64,000 bases of DNA, from the NCBI GenBank assembly GCA_964423405.1, contig CAYREY010000001.1, positions 94,055-158,054 of the forward strand. The letters run 5' to 3'. The notes beneath the pieces are model-generated. The model did not search any database and was not told the origin of the DNA. It was given only the letters and a program-made list of their open reading frames with translations. Shown here piece by piece: positions 1 through 9,363 of the stretch (position 1 is its first letter; every line of letters starts with the position of its first letter). This DNA comes from Bog-950 sp964423405 (lineage in GTDB: Bacteria > Bacteroidota > Bacteroidia > Chitinophagales > LD1). A program made the position numbers and the translations under genes.

Positions 1-1729
1 CAGTATCGGAGTAAGCATGTGTAGGGTCTTGCAACGTACTATTTACACCATCACCAAATTCCCACAGCCATAACGTGTTGTTATCAAAACCTTGTGTGTT
101 ATTAGTAAAGTTAACCGGCTGGTTTACGCACTGTACCAATGGGTCGCCCACAAAATCGGGAATAAGGGCATTACCCACCACTATATCATCACTCAGTACG
201 GCACTATCAACACAACCACTGGCATCGGTTATTACCAATGTGGGCAGATAAGTACCTGAAACGGTGTAGTTGTGTTGCGGATTAGCACCACCGGCAATAG
301 GCGAGTTATCACCAAAGTTCCATTGATACGATACGATAGGTACATCGGATGAACTGTTATTGGTAAACCGTACGAGCATCGGCGTGCAACCTTCAAACGA
401 ATCGACGGTAAAAGCTGCATTAATTTGCCCTACACCAATATAATTGGTTTGTGTAACTACGTTGGTACAGCCCTGTCCGTTGGCAATAGACAAACTAACT
501 GTGTAATTACCGGGTGTGTTGTAAGTATGTGAGGGATTGGCAAGTGTAGATGAATCGCCATCGCCGAAATACCACATGTAACTTACACCACCCATAGCCG
601 TGTTAGAAAAGTTTACTGAAAGCGGGGCCGAGCAACTGGATGTATCGCTGGCGGCAAAAGTATAGTTGATAGGGGTTGTAATATTAATGGGAACCAGCTG
701 GGTATAGGTATTTGAACAGTTGTTGTAAGTAGCGGTAAGCGATACGGTATAATTACCGGGTGCGCTATAGCTGTGAGTAGGGTTTTGAAGTGTAGAAGTT
801 CCTCCATCACCAAAATCCCAACTCCATGATGTAGCATAGTTTGAACTGTCGTAAAACTGAATAGGCAGGCCTGCACAGCCGCTGTTGCTTTCGGCCACAA
901 AATCGGCCTGCATTACGGTTACCTCTATCAGGCCGGTATCGGTAGCCTGGCAACCAAAGGCATCGGTTACAATTAAGATGGGGTTCCAGATACCGTTTGC
1001 GTAGCTATTGTTGGGATTTTGCAATGCCGAGGTATTACCATCGCCAAAAAACCAGGCAAAGGATACTGCACCGTTAGGCGACGACCCTGCACCTGTAAAG
1101 CTTACGTTAAGCGGCGCTGTACACGACTGAGAAGGATTGGCGGTAAGTGTAGCCGTGGGGCCGGGGCCAATAGTTACAAAATTAGGTATAGTACGGCTGG
1201 TTTGACAACCGTTCTGATCGCGGGCTATAAGGGTAATAGCAAAAGTACCTATGTTGGGAAAACAGTGCGACACGTTATAGCCAGACTGTGGCAAGCTACC
1301 ATCGCCAAAATCCCATACATACTCAGCTACCGGGCTTTCGCCGGGTATGGTTTGGTTAATAAAGTTAACGGTGTGGCAGGGCGAGGCACAACCATTGGTG
1401 CTGTTAGCAGCCGTAAAGTTAGGCGCTGCCGGTTGAAACACCCTAATCTGCTGGGTTTGCGTATCGCACTGGCTGCCGTTACATGCCGTTAGCAGCACGT
1501 TATATATACCGGGCTGCGAAAATGTGGCGGTAGGGTTAGCCAGCGTAGAAGTGTTGCTGTTATCGAACTCCCAGTTATAGGTGGTTGCACCCGTAGACTG
1601 GTTAGTAAACGACACCACCAATGGGGGACAGCCAAACAGCAGCGATGGTGTAAACTGTGCTGTAACCTGCGCCATGGCCCCTTCATGCCACAGAAACAGG
1701 ATTGCTAAAAGAGTAATAATCCTTCTCAC
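1..1729 (-). CDS. Secreted PKD-repeat surface protein, N-terminal part (runs off left edge)
   Basis: An uninterrupted reading frame of 576 codons starts at a GTG (1727-1729) and is still open at base 1, so the C-terminus is missing. The GTG is chosen because a stop codon lies 14 codons upstream with no ATG between, and because it gives a signal peptide (MRRIITLLAILFL, ending MAQ). At least seven PKD-type modules follow, each about 80 residues long, recognised by WDFGDG, WFFGDG, WYFGDG or WEFGDG and a following NPxHxY. PKD domains form Ig-like beta sandwiches in Bacteroidota cell-surface adhesins, gliding proteins and secreted enzymes. The missing end probably carries a gliding-type or type IX sorting domain; that is inference. 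Substrate or ligand unknown. Confidence 0.9.
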   Translation of the reverse strand, partial: MRRIITLLAILFLWHEGAMAQVTAQFTPSLLFGCPPLVVSFTNQSTGATTYNWEFDNSNTSTLANPTATFSQPGIYNVLLTACNGSQCDTQTQQIRVFQPAAPNFTAANSTNGCASPCHTVNFINQTIPGESPVAEYVWDFGDGSLPQSGYNVSHCFPNIGTFAITLIARDQNGCQTSRTIPNFVTIGPGPTATLTANPSQSCTAPLNVSFTGAGSSPNGAVSFAWFFGDGNTSALQNPNNSYANGIWNPILIVTDAFGCQATDTGLIEVTVMQADFVAESNSGCAGLPIQFYDSSNYATSWSWDFGDGGTSTLQNPTHSYSAPGNYTVSLTATYNNCSNTYTQLVPINITTPINYTFAASDTSSCSAPLSVNFSNTAMGGVSYMWYFGDGDSSTLANPSHTYNTPGNYTVSLSIANGQGCTNVVTQTNYIGVGQINAAFTVDSFEGCTPMLVRFTNNSSSDVPIVSYQWNFGDNSPIAGGANPQHNYTVSGTYLPTLVITDASGCVDSAVLSDDIVVGNALIPDFVGDPLVQCVNQPVNFTNNTQGFDNNTLWLWEFGDGVNSTLQDPTHAYSDT

Positions 1730-2108
1730 GTTAAGTTTGTTCGTTTTTAATGTAGATGCGGCACGCTATTGCATCTGTTGCATCTACGGTAAAACAATTC
1801 CTTCGGTTCCATTGTAATTAAACTGTACAAACATTCAAAATGTTTCACCAAATGCAGCTTGTATTAGGGTAAAAAACAGGGAATAATTTGTACAACAACC
1901 ACCTCACATAATAGCTACATGCAAGGTAACATAAACGCTGCAAAACAGGCGGCGAAGTAGTAGCCTTTTACTAACATCAACCACTAGTATGTATAGCCAG
2001 ATAAATAACCGGCACCGGCTGTTTGCCCCAACATTAATAACATAAACCTACAAATGCGGCTCAAAAACGTATATTAGCTATATTGCAGTAGCATATATTT
2101 AAACACTT
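1730..2108. other. Intergenic region between two divergent genes
   Basis: No coding frame, RNA gene or clear promoter box was found. The only structure seen is a perfect 7-3-7 inverted repeat at 1829-1845 (AAACATT caa AATGTTT), about 100 bases upstream of the leftward PKD gene. It could be an operator or chance. A weak -7-like TATATTTA lies at 2094-2101, just before the rightward gene. Confidence 0.4.
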
Positions 2109-2531
2109 ATGAGCAAATTAACAATTACTATAGCCGCCGTACTGGGGCTTACTTTTAACGTACTGGCCGGCGACGGCCCGGCTGCTGCCGAAAAAGCACT
2201 GGCGGCTACCTACCCCAAAGCAGAAGATATTGTTTGGAGCAAGGAAAGCGCCAACAACTACCAGGCAGCCTTTTTATACAGTGGCGTATATATGTGGGTT
2301 AATTATAACGAGGACGGCAAATGGCTTCAAACTAAAACAGCTATTTCACCTTCACAATTACCCAACCCGGTTACCGATTATGTGAAGAAAAACTACGGCA
2401 CCAACGATATACTAACAGCAAAAAAAATTGAAAGGCCGGAAGCCGATATTTTGCTGTACGAACTGGAGGTAAATTCAGCCAAGGCTAAAGTGAAAGTTAT
2501 AGTAAACGAGCGCGGGGTACTGGTTAAATAA
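2109..2531 (+). CDS. Secreted PepSY-like (BLIP-type) protein
   Basis: A 140-residue protein with a cleavable signal peptide (hydrophobic residues 3-19, ending VLAGD). The mature part fits the Bacteroidota PepSY-like/beta-lactamase-inhibitor-like family: AAAEKALAATYPKAEDIVW, then a central aromatic strand around YMWVNYNEDGKW, then a second half-repeat starting near the LPNPVTDYVKKNYG segment. These small periplasmic proteins have no established enzymatic role; protease inhibition or metal/peptide binding has been suggested for PepSY folds. It stands alone, divergent from the PKD protein and convergent with the DUF5686 gene, 14 bases apart. Confidence 0.75.
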   Translation: MSKLTITIAAVLGLTFNVLAGDGPAAAEKALAATYPKAEDIVWSKESANNYQAAFLYSGVYMWVNYNEDGKWLQTKTAISPSQLPNPVTDYVKKNYGTNDILTAKKIERPEADILLYELEVNSAKAKVKVIVNERGVLVK

Positions 2532-2545
2532 AATACACCAGTTTA

Positions 2546-5146
2546 TTACCTTAATACGGTAAGCGCCAGCGCTATGCGGCCACCGTAGTAATCTTCATTT
2601 TTATGTGAGCCGAACCCGGCTACAAAATCTACGCGCAGTACTTTAAGAATGTTGGCAATACCTACATCTACCTGTAGCCATTGCTGGCGGGTGGGTGTGT
2701 ACAGAAAATGGAAACCCACCACTTCATCCAGCTTTAGCTTACGTATGCCGGGTATTTTGTTGAACAGAAAACCACCAAAGTGATGCTCTATATGGCCCTC
2801 GGCAAAATAGCGGGTAGTACTGTGGCGGTAATAGCGTAGTAAAAAGAAACCAAGCAGGTCGGTTGTGCCCTGCGTAAAGAAGTTGCCGTAAAAATGCTTG
2901 TAGTCGGGGTAGGTTATATTTTTTACATACGGAAAACCGCCGCCGCCAAAGCGGTAAAAAGTAGTACCAAGTATATTGGTAGGTATGTTACCCTCCAGTT
3001 GAGCCTCCAGAAAATCGTAGTTAAGATCGCTATAGCCTTTAATTGGTATAGCCCGCTTGTAGGTAACCAATAATTCGGGCCACTTAGAGCCGGTACGGAA
3101 ACGGGCATCGGGACGGGTAATATATTTTTGACCAAACACGAAACGCATTTTCACTTCTACCCGCAGTATGTTATGCTCCTGTATATTATAGTTAACCGAG
3201 TTGGTTTCGGGCAACTCCATACCATTGCGCGAGTACGAGCCATGTACGCTTTTAAAAAAATAGAAGTGGCTCATGTTCTCCAGCGGCATGCGGTGGGCAG
3301 CATGCACTATAAATGTGCCGGTGATACCGTTGTACAACTCGCGCGAGTAGCTTACCCGCCCAAAATACTGCTCAAACAGTTTCATGCGGTTTTGCTTAAA
3401 CAGCAGGCTTTGCCAGGTGTTGCCAAACTCGGGCTGTGGCTGCACCTCGTTAAACTGGCTTACATACTTACCACCCGAGATGGTGATAAACTCCTCGTGT
3501 ATCTGGTTGGTGCGTATGGTAAACTTAGCCATACTATTAAAGTGCCGGTTACTTAAGCCATAACGGAACCAGGGTTCAAACACCAGCCGTACATCCTTTT
3601 CTTTCCATTCTTTGCGTATAGCAAACTTCATTTGAAAAGTTACCCCCTCTACGGTGTTGTAGTTTACCAGATTAAGTAATGATGGAAAATCTACCTGAAT
3701 GCGTTTGTACTGTTTACGGAAACTGTAGCCTGTTAGTATAGAAAAGAAACCCGGCTTATTCAGGTCTTTATCGGTGCTATCTTTAAATTCTTTCGACTCG
3801 CGGATAACCTGTATGCTATCCTTTAACTGGTAGTCGGAAACTTCGAGTTCGGTAAGCGGTACGGGGCGGATGCTGTCCCAATAGGCCTCTTCGCGTTTGT
3901 TGGCTTTCTCCTCTACTTTCAATACCTCTTCGCTAAAAATCAGTTTCTCGGCCTGTTGTTCGGCTTTCTTTATCTGTTTAGCATACTTTTTAGGTGCTTT
4001 TACCGAATCGGCTTTTACTATAGCAGCCCTGGCAGCTACCGGAATCATACCATTTATATCGTTTACAATGTAGTTTTTAAAAATACCCAGGTAGTAGCCA
4101 TCGCCTTTTATACCCAGCGCACCACCGTTGGCATCGTAGCGCTGTTGGGTAGGCAGCCAAATATCGCCAGCCACCGGTACAAAGTACTGGGTTACTTTTA
4201 GTGTATCTATATACTGTATGCCGTTGGCTTTAGTAAGGGTCAACTCTAGCGAGTGTATGTTCCAGTTGTTTTCAATAATACTGAGCACACCGGTAAAGCA
4301 TGGGTCTGATTTACGCTTTGGTGTAACCAGTATTTTGTTTACAAGGTACTCTCCCTCTTTATATGCACCCAGCATACGGAAATTGTAATAGAAAAAAGTG
4401 TTTTCGGCCAGTGGCGAAATAAATGGGCGCTGCGCTATGAACGGTATGGTAATGTTGCGCTCGTAAAAGTTAAAGTAAAAATTCTGGGCAGAGTTAAATG
4501 TAAAACCATTGGCACGGCCACTTACCTTAGATGAATACACTACCTCGCGGAACTTGTTAGGCTTTTTGTAGTACAGTTTAGACTGCGACTCGCTGAGGTA
4601 CAGGATACCCGAATTTTTAGGCCCGCTAAGCAGGCCACCGGTATTCAGTTTACGGCCCAGTATACGGTCGGGTGCCTCCAGTATGCGCTGCATGCCTTTT
4701 ACGTAGGCATCGCAGCTGTAGCTTTCTACTACGTTTAAAAAGTATTTACGCTTTTGTATGGCTTTGCGGATAACTTCCAGCGCAGGGTCTTCGCTGGCGT
4801 TTACCACCACATCGCGTATTTCGTACTGCTGCTCCTCCAGCGTTACATTCAGTTCCAGATCTGCTTTTATGGTTACCGTTTCGGTGTGCTGCTTATAGCC
4901 CAGGTGCTGAAAAACCAACTCGTAGGTACCGGCGGGCAGGTCGAACTGGTATTGGCCGGCGCCGTTGGCCGAGGTACCATTGCTGGTACCTTTTACATAA
5001 ATATTGGCATAGCCTATACCTAACTTATTGGGTCCGTACACCACACCGTGCACATTAAATGCCCATGCCAGATAAGCCATCGCCACAAAAACCCCGGTTA
5101 ACAGAAAACGCATGCAGCGATGAAAATAAGAAAATAATGATAGCAT
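2546..5146 (-). CDS. DUF5686 outer-membrane protein with CarboxypepD_reg-like domain
   Basis: A large envelope protein of about 866 residues. The N-terminus has a signal peptide (FLLTGVFVAMAYLAWA), then a carboxypeptidase-regulatory-like beta domain (HGVVYGPNKLGIGYANIYVKG...GTYELVFQHLGYK), then a long DUF5686 region rich in aromatic, alternating beta strands that ends in a barrel-like terminus (GGRIALALTVLR). The family is Bacteroidota-specific and resembles TonB-dependent-receptor accessory or barrel proteins; function is not established. The ATG at 5146 is taken. ATGs at 5113 (MRFLLTG, the tightest signal peptide) and 5185 are alternatives. No partner gene is adjacent. Confidence 0.85.
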   Translation of the reverse strand: MLSLFSYFHRCMRFLLTGVFVAMAYLAWAFNVHGVVYGPNKLGIGYANIYVKGTSNGTSANGAGQYQFDLPAGTYELVFQHLGYKQHTETVTIKADLELNVTLEEQQYEIRDVVVNASEDPALEVIRKAIQKRKYFLNVVESYSCDAYVKGMQRILEAPDRILGRKLNTGGLLSGPKNSGILYLSESQSKLYYKKPNKFREVVYSSKVSGRANGFTFNSAQNFYFNFYERNITIPFIAQRPFISPLAENTFFYYNFRMLGAYKEGEYLVNKILVTPKRKSDPCFTGVLSIIENNWNIHSLELTLTKANGIQYIDTLKVTQYFVPVAGDIWLPTQQRYDANGGALGIKGDGYYLGIFKNYIVNDINGMIPVAARAAIVKADSVKAPKKYAKQIKKAEQQAEKLIFSEEVLKVEEKANKREEAYWDSIRPVPLTELEVSDYQLKDSIQVIRESKEFKDSTDKDLNKPGFFSILTGYSFRKQYKRIQVDFPSLLNLVNYNTVEGVTFQMKFAIRKEWKEKDVRLVFEPWFRYGLSNRHFNSMAKFTIRTNQIHEEFITISGGKYVSQFNEVQPQPEFGNTWQSLLFKQNRMKLFEQYFGRVSYSRELYNGITGTFIVHAAHRMPLENMSHFYFFKSVHGSYSRNGMELPETNSVNYNIQEHNILRVEVKMRFVFGQKYITRPDARFRTGSKWPELLVTYKRAIPIKGYSDLNYDFLEAQLEGNIPTNILGTTFYRFGGGGFPYVKNITYPDYKHFYGNFFTQGTTDLLGFFLLRYYRHSTTRYFAEGHIEHHFGGFLFNKIPGIRKLKLDEVVGFHFLYTPTRQQWLQVDVGIANILKVLRVDFVAGFGSHKNEDYYGGRIALALTVLR

Positions 5147-5499
5147 GGATTGGTGCAGGTGTGTGGTTGGTTGAAAGTACAACAACAGGGGGCCGGGTTT
5201 GGTTCAGGCAAATAGTAATGAGCAAAACATTATATAAAAAAAGCAATAAGCATACCTGCCCTCAATTGAACTACCACCCTATGCAAACCGGATACCTAAG
5301 CTGTAATGAGTGCTTAGCAATTTACAATTCAGCATATTTTTATCAGCTTACTCAATATGCTAAATACACATTAAATAATATTAAAATAAATAAACCGGGT
5401 TAACTAAAACAGGGGTAGGGGTGTTAACATTGATTTTTATAATACACTGAAAATAAACAAGTTAAATAAGCAGGGTATTAACATGGTTTTTAAAAGCCC
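5147..5499. other. AT-rich intergenic region between two leftward genes
   Basis: About 350 bases between the M1 peptidase 3' end and the DUF5686 gene start. It is strongly AT-rich at 5330-5470. Short open frames here are low-complexity with no homology signal I recognise. The DUF5686 promoter should lie here, but no TTG-N20-TAnnTTTG pair is evident. No terminator hairpin was seen. Confidence 0.4.
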
Positions 5500-7173
5500 C
5501 TAATTTGTGTTCACCTCTATATACTGTAAATCGGTACGTACTTTAAAGTCCGTTTCTTTCTTTAGTTTAAGTGTAGTTGTCTGGCCCATAGTAGTAGCGG
5601 GCAGTTGCATGGTTTTATTGCCGGTAGTACTAACAATAACCGGCATGGCAAAACCGGTGGCATCGGCCTGCCAGTAATAGGTTAACTCATACTCGCCCCT
5701 GCGTACCTTTTTAAGCTTGTAATGAAATACGGGTATAGCAGGGTGCTTCAGGTATTGGGCAAATACGGTGCTTAGCTCTTTACCTGTTTTTTGATTGAAG
5801 TACGCCAGCACATCGGTATAGCCAATGTTCTTCATTTTAAAGGTAGTATCGCACATGCCTTTAATTAAACCCCACCAGCGGGTATCATCGTTTACAATGC
5901 TGCGGATGGTATTAAGAAACAAAGCACCTTTAGCATACATATCGCCATCGCCCTCTTCGTTTACACCATAGGGGCCTACTATGGGTTCTTTATTACCAAT
6001 ATGTGCCTTGTGTGCGTTGATGTATTTAATGGCAGTGTCTTTACCAAACATACACTCTACATAAATACTCTCGGTATAGGTACAGAAACTTTCATGTATC
6101 CACATATCGGCAATATCGTTGCAGCTTACACTATTACCCCACCACTCGTGGCCGGTTTCGTGGATAATGATGTAATCAAAATCGAGCCCGATGCGCGAGT
6201 AATCGGTACCGGCATAACCGGTCAGGTATTTATTGCCATACGCAATAGCCCCCTGATGCTCCATACCTAAGTAGGGGGTTTCTACCAGTGCATAACCATC
6301 GTTCCAGAAAGGGTATTTACCCAGGTATTTTTCATAGCACTTCAACATAGGTTTTACCTGCATAAAATGCAGGCGGGCTTTATCCAGGTTATAGCGCATT
6401 ACATAATAGTTAAGCGGCAGTTTTGTTTTATCATCAGCTATATACTCATCGCTAAACTCTACATAATCGCCAATGTTAAGTGTAACGTTATAGCTGTTAA
6501 TGGGGTAGCTTACCAACCAGTTATAAGTGGTAGTGCCATCTTCTTTTTCACTTGCAGGTTCTTCGCGGCCGTTGCTTACGCAACGCAAACCACCGGGTAC
6601 ATTACAATGTATGCGCATACTGTCGGGTTCATCGCCCAGCCAGTCTTTACAGGGCCACCAGCTACTGGCACCCATACCCTCGCAGCTAACACCAATCCAG
6701 GTATGGCCGTTACGGTCATAGCTCCAGCTAAAGCCGCCATCCCAGGGGGCACGTTTAGCAACGGTAGGTACGCCGAAATAGTTAACCAGCAACTCGCCGG
6801 TGGTACCGGCTTTAACAGTTTCAGGCATCTCCACAAAAATGGCGTTGTACTCGCGGCGATAGCGAAGCTCTTTACCGCCGGCGGTAATGGCAATCACTTT
6901 CATATTATCAAACAAATCCAATTGCAGGGTAGTGAAGTCTTCTACCGCTTTATACACAATACGGTTGCTGCCGGTAACCGAGCGTTTAACAGTATCTACT
7001 TTTACATCCAGTTCGTAGTAGGTAACATCGTAGCAGGTGCGCTCGGGGCGCAATGAGCCGCGCAGGGTATCGGCACGGGTATATTCCTTTTTCTGATTAA
7101 TGAGCGACTGGCCCTGTAAGGTCAGCACGCCCAACATACAACTTACTATTACTAACAAACTTTGCTTTATCAT
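5500..7173 (-). CDS. M1 family zinc aminopeptidase, secreted
   Basis: A 557-residue periplasmic or secreted metallopeptidase with a signal peptide (MIKQSLLVIVSCMLGVLTLQGQ). The N-terminal beta domain leads to the exopeptidase loop (GMEHQGAIAYGN, residues 303-314, corresponding to GAMEN) and the zinc site HETGH (338-342) plus E361, the exact HExxH-18-E spacing of gluzincins. It would cleave N-terminal residues from peptides. Length matches the short Bacteroidota M1 form, which lacks the helical ERAP1-type C-terminal domain of PepN. It is divergent from the metallophosphoesterase gene with 88 bases between, so regulation is separate. Confidence 0.93.
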   Translation of the reverse strand: MIKQSLLVIVSCMLGVLTLQGQSLINQKKEYTRADTLRGSLRPERTCYDVTYYELDVKVDTVKRSVTGSNRIVYKAVEDFTTLQLDLFDNMKVIAITAGGKELRYRREYNAIFVEMPETVKAGTTGELLVNYFGVPTVAKRAPWDGGFSWSYDRNGHTWIGVSCEGMGASSWWPCKDWLGDEPDSMRIHCNVPGGLRCVSNGREEPASEKEDGTTTYNWLVSYPINSYNVTLNIGDYVEFSDEYIADDKTKLPLNYYVMRYNLDKARLHFMQVKPMLKCYEKYLGKYPFWNDGYALVETPYLGMEHQGAIAYGNKYLTGYAGTDYSRIGLDFDYIIIHETGHEWWGNSVSCNDIADMWIHESFCTYTESIYVECMFGKDTAIKYINAHKAHIGNKEPIVGPYGVNEEGDGDMYAKGALFLNTIRSIVNDDTRWWGLIKGMCDTTFKMKNIGYTDVLAYFNQKTGKELSTVFAQYLKHPAIPVFHYKLKKVRRGEYELTYYWQADATGFAMPVIVSTTGNKTMQLPATTMGQTTTLKLKKETDFKVRTDLQYIEVNTN

Positions 7174-7261
7174 AAACTATGTGTTGGCTATAATTGTTTA
7201 ATAATCCGAAATTGAAATAAATTGCCGACTTATTCGTGTTAAGGTAAACTGAATTGACAAC

Positions 7262-8494
7262 ATGTTGAAGCCAATCATCTTTTTTAGTATTGTTTTAACC
7301 ATCTACAGCGCTATAGAGTACTACGGGTGGCAGGCCATCCGTACGGCGTTTCAACCGCAAAATATCAACCGAGCCAAGTGGCTGTACTGGGGTATCAGCA
7401 TCGCGCTTTTTTTATTGTTTACCACCTACCGGCCTTTTTTATATAAGGTAATGCCCAAAACACTGGCTACGTATTTTGGCGTGCTATTCATCACTATATT
7501 TTTGGCCAAGCTGGTTGTAATGCTGTTTCTGTTTCCCGAAGATATTTCAAGGTTCTTTAAATTTTTATCGGGTAAACTATCGGGTACGCCAAGCGATGCG
7601 GCGGGAATGTCGCGCAATGAGTTTTTGAGCAAGCTGGCGCTGGGCGCGGCTACCATACCGGCTGTAACCATGTTGTATGGTGTAGTGGCTAATGCATATA
7701 ATTATCAGTTTCGCAGGGTAACCATTAAGTTTCCCAACCTGCCCGATGCCTTTAATGGTTTTAAGATTATACAGCTATCGGATATACACAGCGGCAGCTT
7801 TACCAAAACCGAGCCGATAGAAAAAGTAATTAAACAGATAAACGCTGCCAATGCCGACCTGATATTATTTACCGGCGACCTGGTAAACAATGTAGCCAGC
7901 GAGATGGAGCCGTTTATGAATGTGTTCAACAAGCTGGAGGCAAAGCATGGTGTAATGTCGGTAACCGGTAACCACGATTATGGCGACTATGTAACCTGGG
8001 ATAATGACGATGAGAAAAAAGAAAACTTTAAGCGCTTTATAGCCACACATAAAGAACTTGGCTGGGACCTGTTGTTGAACGAGCACCGGGTAATTGAACG
8101 CAATGGACAGAAGATTGCCGTAATAGGTATAGAAAACTGGGGCGGGGGTAATTTTTCGAAGTATGGTAAGTTTGAAGAGGCCTACAAAAATACAGGCGAT
8201 ATACCGTTTAAGATACTGATGAGCCATGACCCCAGCAGTTGGGATAAACGCGTAAAACAGGAATACCCCGATACCGACCTTACCTTTAGCGGGCACACCC
8301 ACGGGGCACAATTTGGTGTAGAAAACAAATGGCTGAAATGGAGCCCATCGCAATACATTTACAAGCAATGGGCGGGGCTGTATAATGATGGCAAGCAGTA
8401 CCTGTATGTAAACCGCGGATTTGGTTTTCTGTTTTACCCGGGCCGTATAGGTATACTACCCGAGGTGGCAGAGATAACACTGGTGAAGGGGTAA
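7262..8494 (+). CDS. Membrane-anchored metallophosphoesterase (YkuE/YaeI type)
   Basis: A 410-residue protein. Residues 1-145 contain three or four hydrophobic segments, then a calcineurin-like phosphoesterase domain with all five metal motifs: SDIH (D174, H176), GD (205-206), GNHD (236-239), SHDP (H322) and GHTHG (H345, H347). It belongs to the inner-membrane phosphodiesterase group related to B. subtilis YkuE and E. coli YaeI, which act on lipid-linked phosphodiesters such as UDP-diacylglucosamine. The substrate here is inferred only from the family. Confidence 0.9.
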   Translation: MLKPIIFFSIVLTIYSAIEYYGWQAIRTAFQPQNINRAKWLYWGISIALFLLFTTYRPFLYKVMPKTLATYFGVLFITIFLAKLVVMLFLFPEDISRFFKFLSGKLSGTPSDAAGMSRNEFLSKLALGAATIPAVTMLYGVVANAYNYQFRRVTIKFPNLPDAFNGFKIIQLSDIHSGSFTKTEPIEKVIKQINAANADLILFTGDLVNNVASEMEPFMNVFNKLEAKHGVMSVTGNHDYGDYVTWDNDDEKKENFKRFIATHKELGWDLLLNEHRVIERNGQKIAVIGIENWGGGNFSKYGKFEEAYKNTGDIPFKILMSHDPSSWDKRVKQEYPDTDLTFSGHTHGAQFGVENKWLKWSPSQYIYKQWAGLYNDGKQYLYVNRGFGFLFYPGRIGILPEVAEITLVKG

Positions 8495-8545
8495 ACTGCC
8501 ATTACTTTAAGTTAAGCACCACCTCGTCTCGCTTCGCTCGACCAC

Positions 8546-8585
8546 CTCCTCCTTAAAATGCCGCCGTGTTGCGGCGAAGGAGGAG
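8546..8585. repeat. Intergenic double-stem palindrome (REP-like)
   Basis: The outer stem CTCCTCCTT (8546-8554) pairs with AAGGAGGAG (8577-8585). The inner stem GCCGC (8560-8564) pairs with GCGGC (8571-8575). It sits between two rightward genes, preceded by a pyrimidine-rich CTCGTCTCGCTTCGCTCG stretch. No T-run follows, so it is not a standard terminator. It resembles, but is not identical to, the smaller palindromic units at 11594 and 12897. Confidence 0.6.
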
Positions 8586-8667
8586 AGCTAAAAACCAAAT
8601 ACAGCTTAACTTAACGTTATTGCGTAAAAGTGAGACATTAACGGACAAAGCCAACAACAATAAACAG

Positions 8668-9330
8668 ATGAAAATAAGAGCAATAATAACCGGCACCACC
8701 GGCATGGTGGGCGAAGGTGTAATGCACGAATGCCTTAACAACCCGAATGTAGAAGAGGTGCTTATAATTAACCGCAGGCCATCGGGTTTTAGCCACCCTA
8801 AGCTTAAAGAGGTAGTGCACGCCAACTTTATGGACCTTAGCCCTGTAGCAACGCAACTGAAAGGGTACAACGCCTGCTATTTTTGCCTGGGTGTATCATC
8901 GGTAGGTATGAGCGATGAAGACTACTACCGCAACACCTATGAACTAACCATACACTTTGCGCAAACAGTGCTTAAACAAAACCCGGAGGGCGTAACGTTT
9001 TGTTACGTATCGGGTTCAGGTACCGATAGTACAGAGAAAGGCCGCCTGGGCTGGGCCAGGGTAAAAGGCAAAACCGAAAATGAACTGTTGCGCATGGGCT
9101 TTAAGCAGGCGTTTATGTTCCGCCCCGGTTATATGCAGCCTACACCGGGATTGAAAAATGCTTTATCGGGTTACAAATACATAGGCTGGCTGTACCCGGT
9201 ACTGAAAGTAATAGCCCCCAACAGTGTGTCTACACTTAAAGTAGTGGGCGATGCTATGATTAATGTAACGTTACGCGGCTTTGCTAAAAACATACTGGAG
9301 GTAGCCGATATTAAGGCAGCCGGTAAGTAA
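8668..9330 (+). CDS. NAD(P)-binding Rossmann oxidoreductase/epimerase-like protein
   Basis: A 220-residue protein starting at ATG 8668, chosen because the Rossmann motif follows at once (IRAIITGTTGMVGEG, glycines of TGxxGxxG). The rest matches short NAD-dependent epimerase/dehydratase-like proteins: a YVSGSGTDS segment, then the K of RVKGKTENELL, and FRPGYMQPTPG near the C-terminal third. Substrate unknown; the family includes putative nucleoside-diphosphate-sugar epimerases and flavin reductases. In-frame sequence upstream (to 8566) overlaps the palindromic repeat and is unlikely to be coding. Confidence 0.8.
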   Translation: MKIRAIITGTTGMVGEGVMHECLNNPNVEEVLIINRRPSGFSHPKLKEVVHANFMDLSPVATQLKGYNACYFCLGVSSVGMSDEDYYRNTYELTIHFAQTVLKQNPEGVTFCYVSGSGTDSTEKGRLGWARVKGKTENELLRMGFKQAFMFRPGYMQPTPGLKNALSGYKYIGWLYPVLKVIAPNSVSTLKVVGDAMINVTLRGFAKNILEVADIKAAGK

Positions 9331-9363
9331 CATTGCCTTACTTTTACCATCTTCGCGCGCGGT

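Noticed and set aside
1019..1492. Plus-strand frame of 157 residues
   Set aside because: It lies antisense within the PKD-repeat gene, whose own frame is continuous with repeated WDFGDG-type motifs. The plus frame is rich in rare basic runs and has no domain.
6367..7056. Plus-strand frame of 229 residues
   Set aside because: Antisense to the M1 aminopeptidase, whose catalytic motifs and signal peptide are in the minus frame. No start context or domain.
8566..8667. Upstream start of the NAD-binding oxidoreductase
   Set aside because: It runs through the palindromic repeat (arginine-rich nonsense). The Rossmann motif starts right after ATG 8668.
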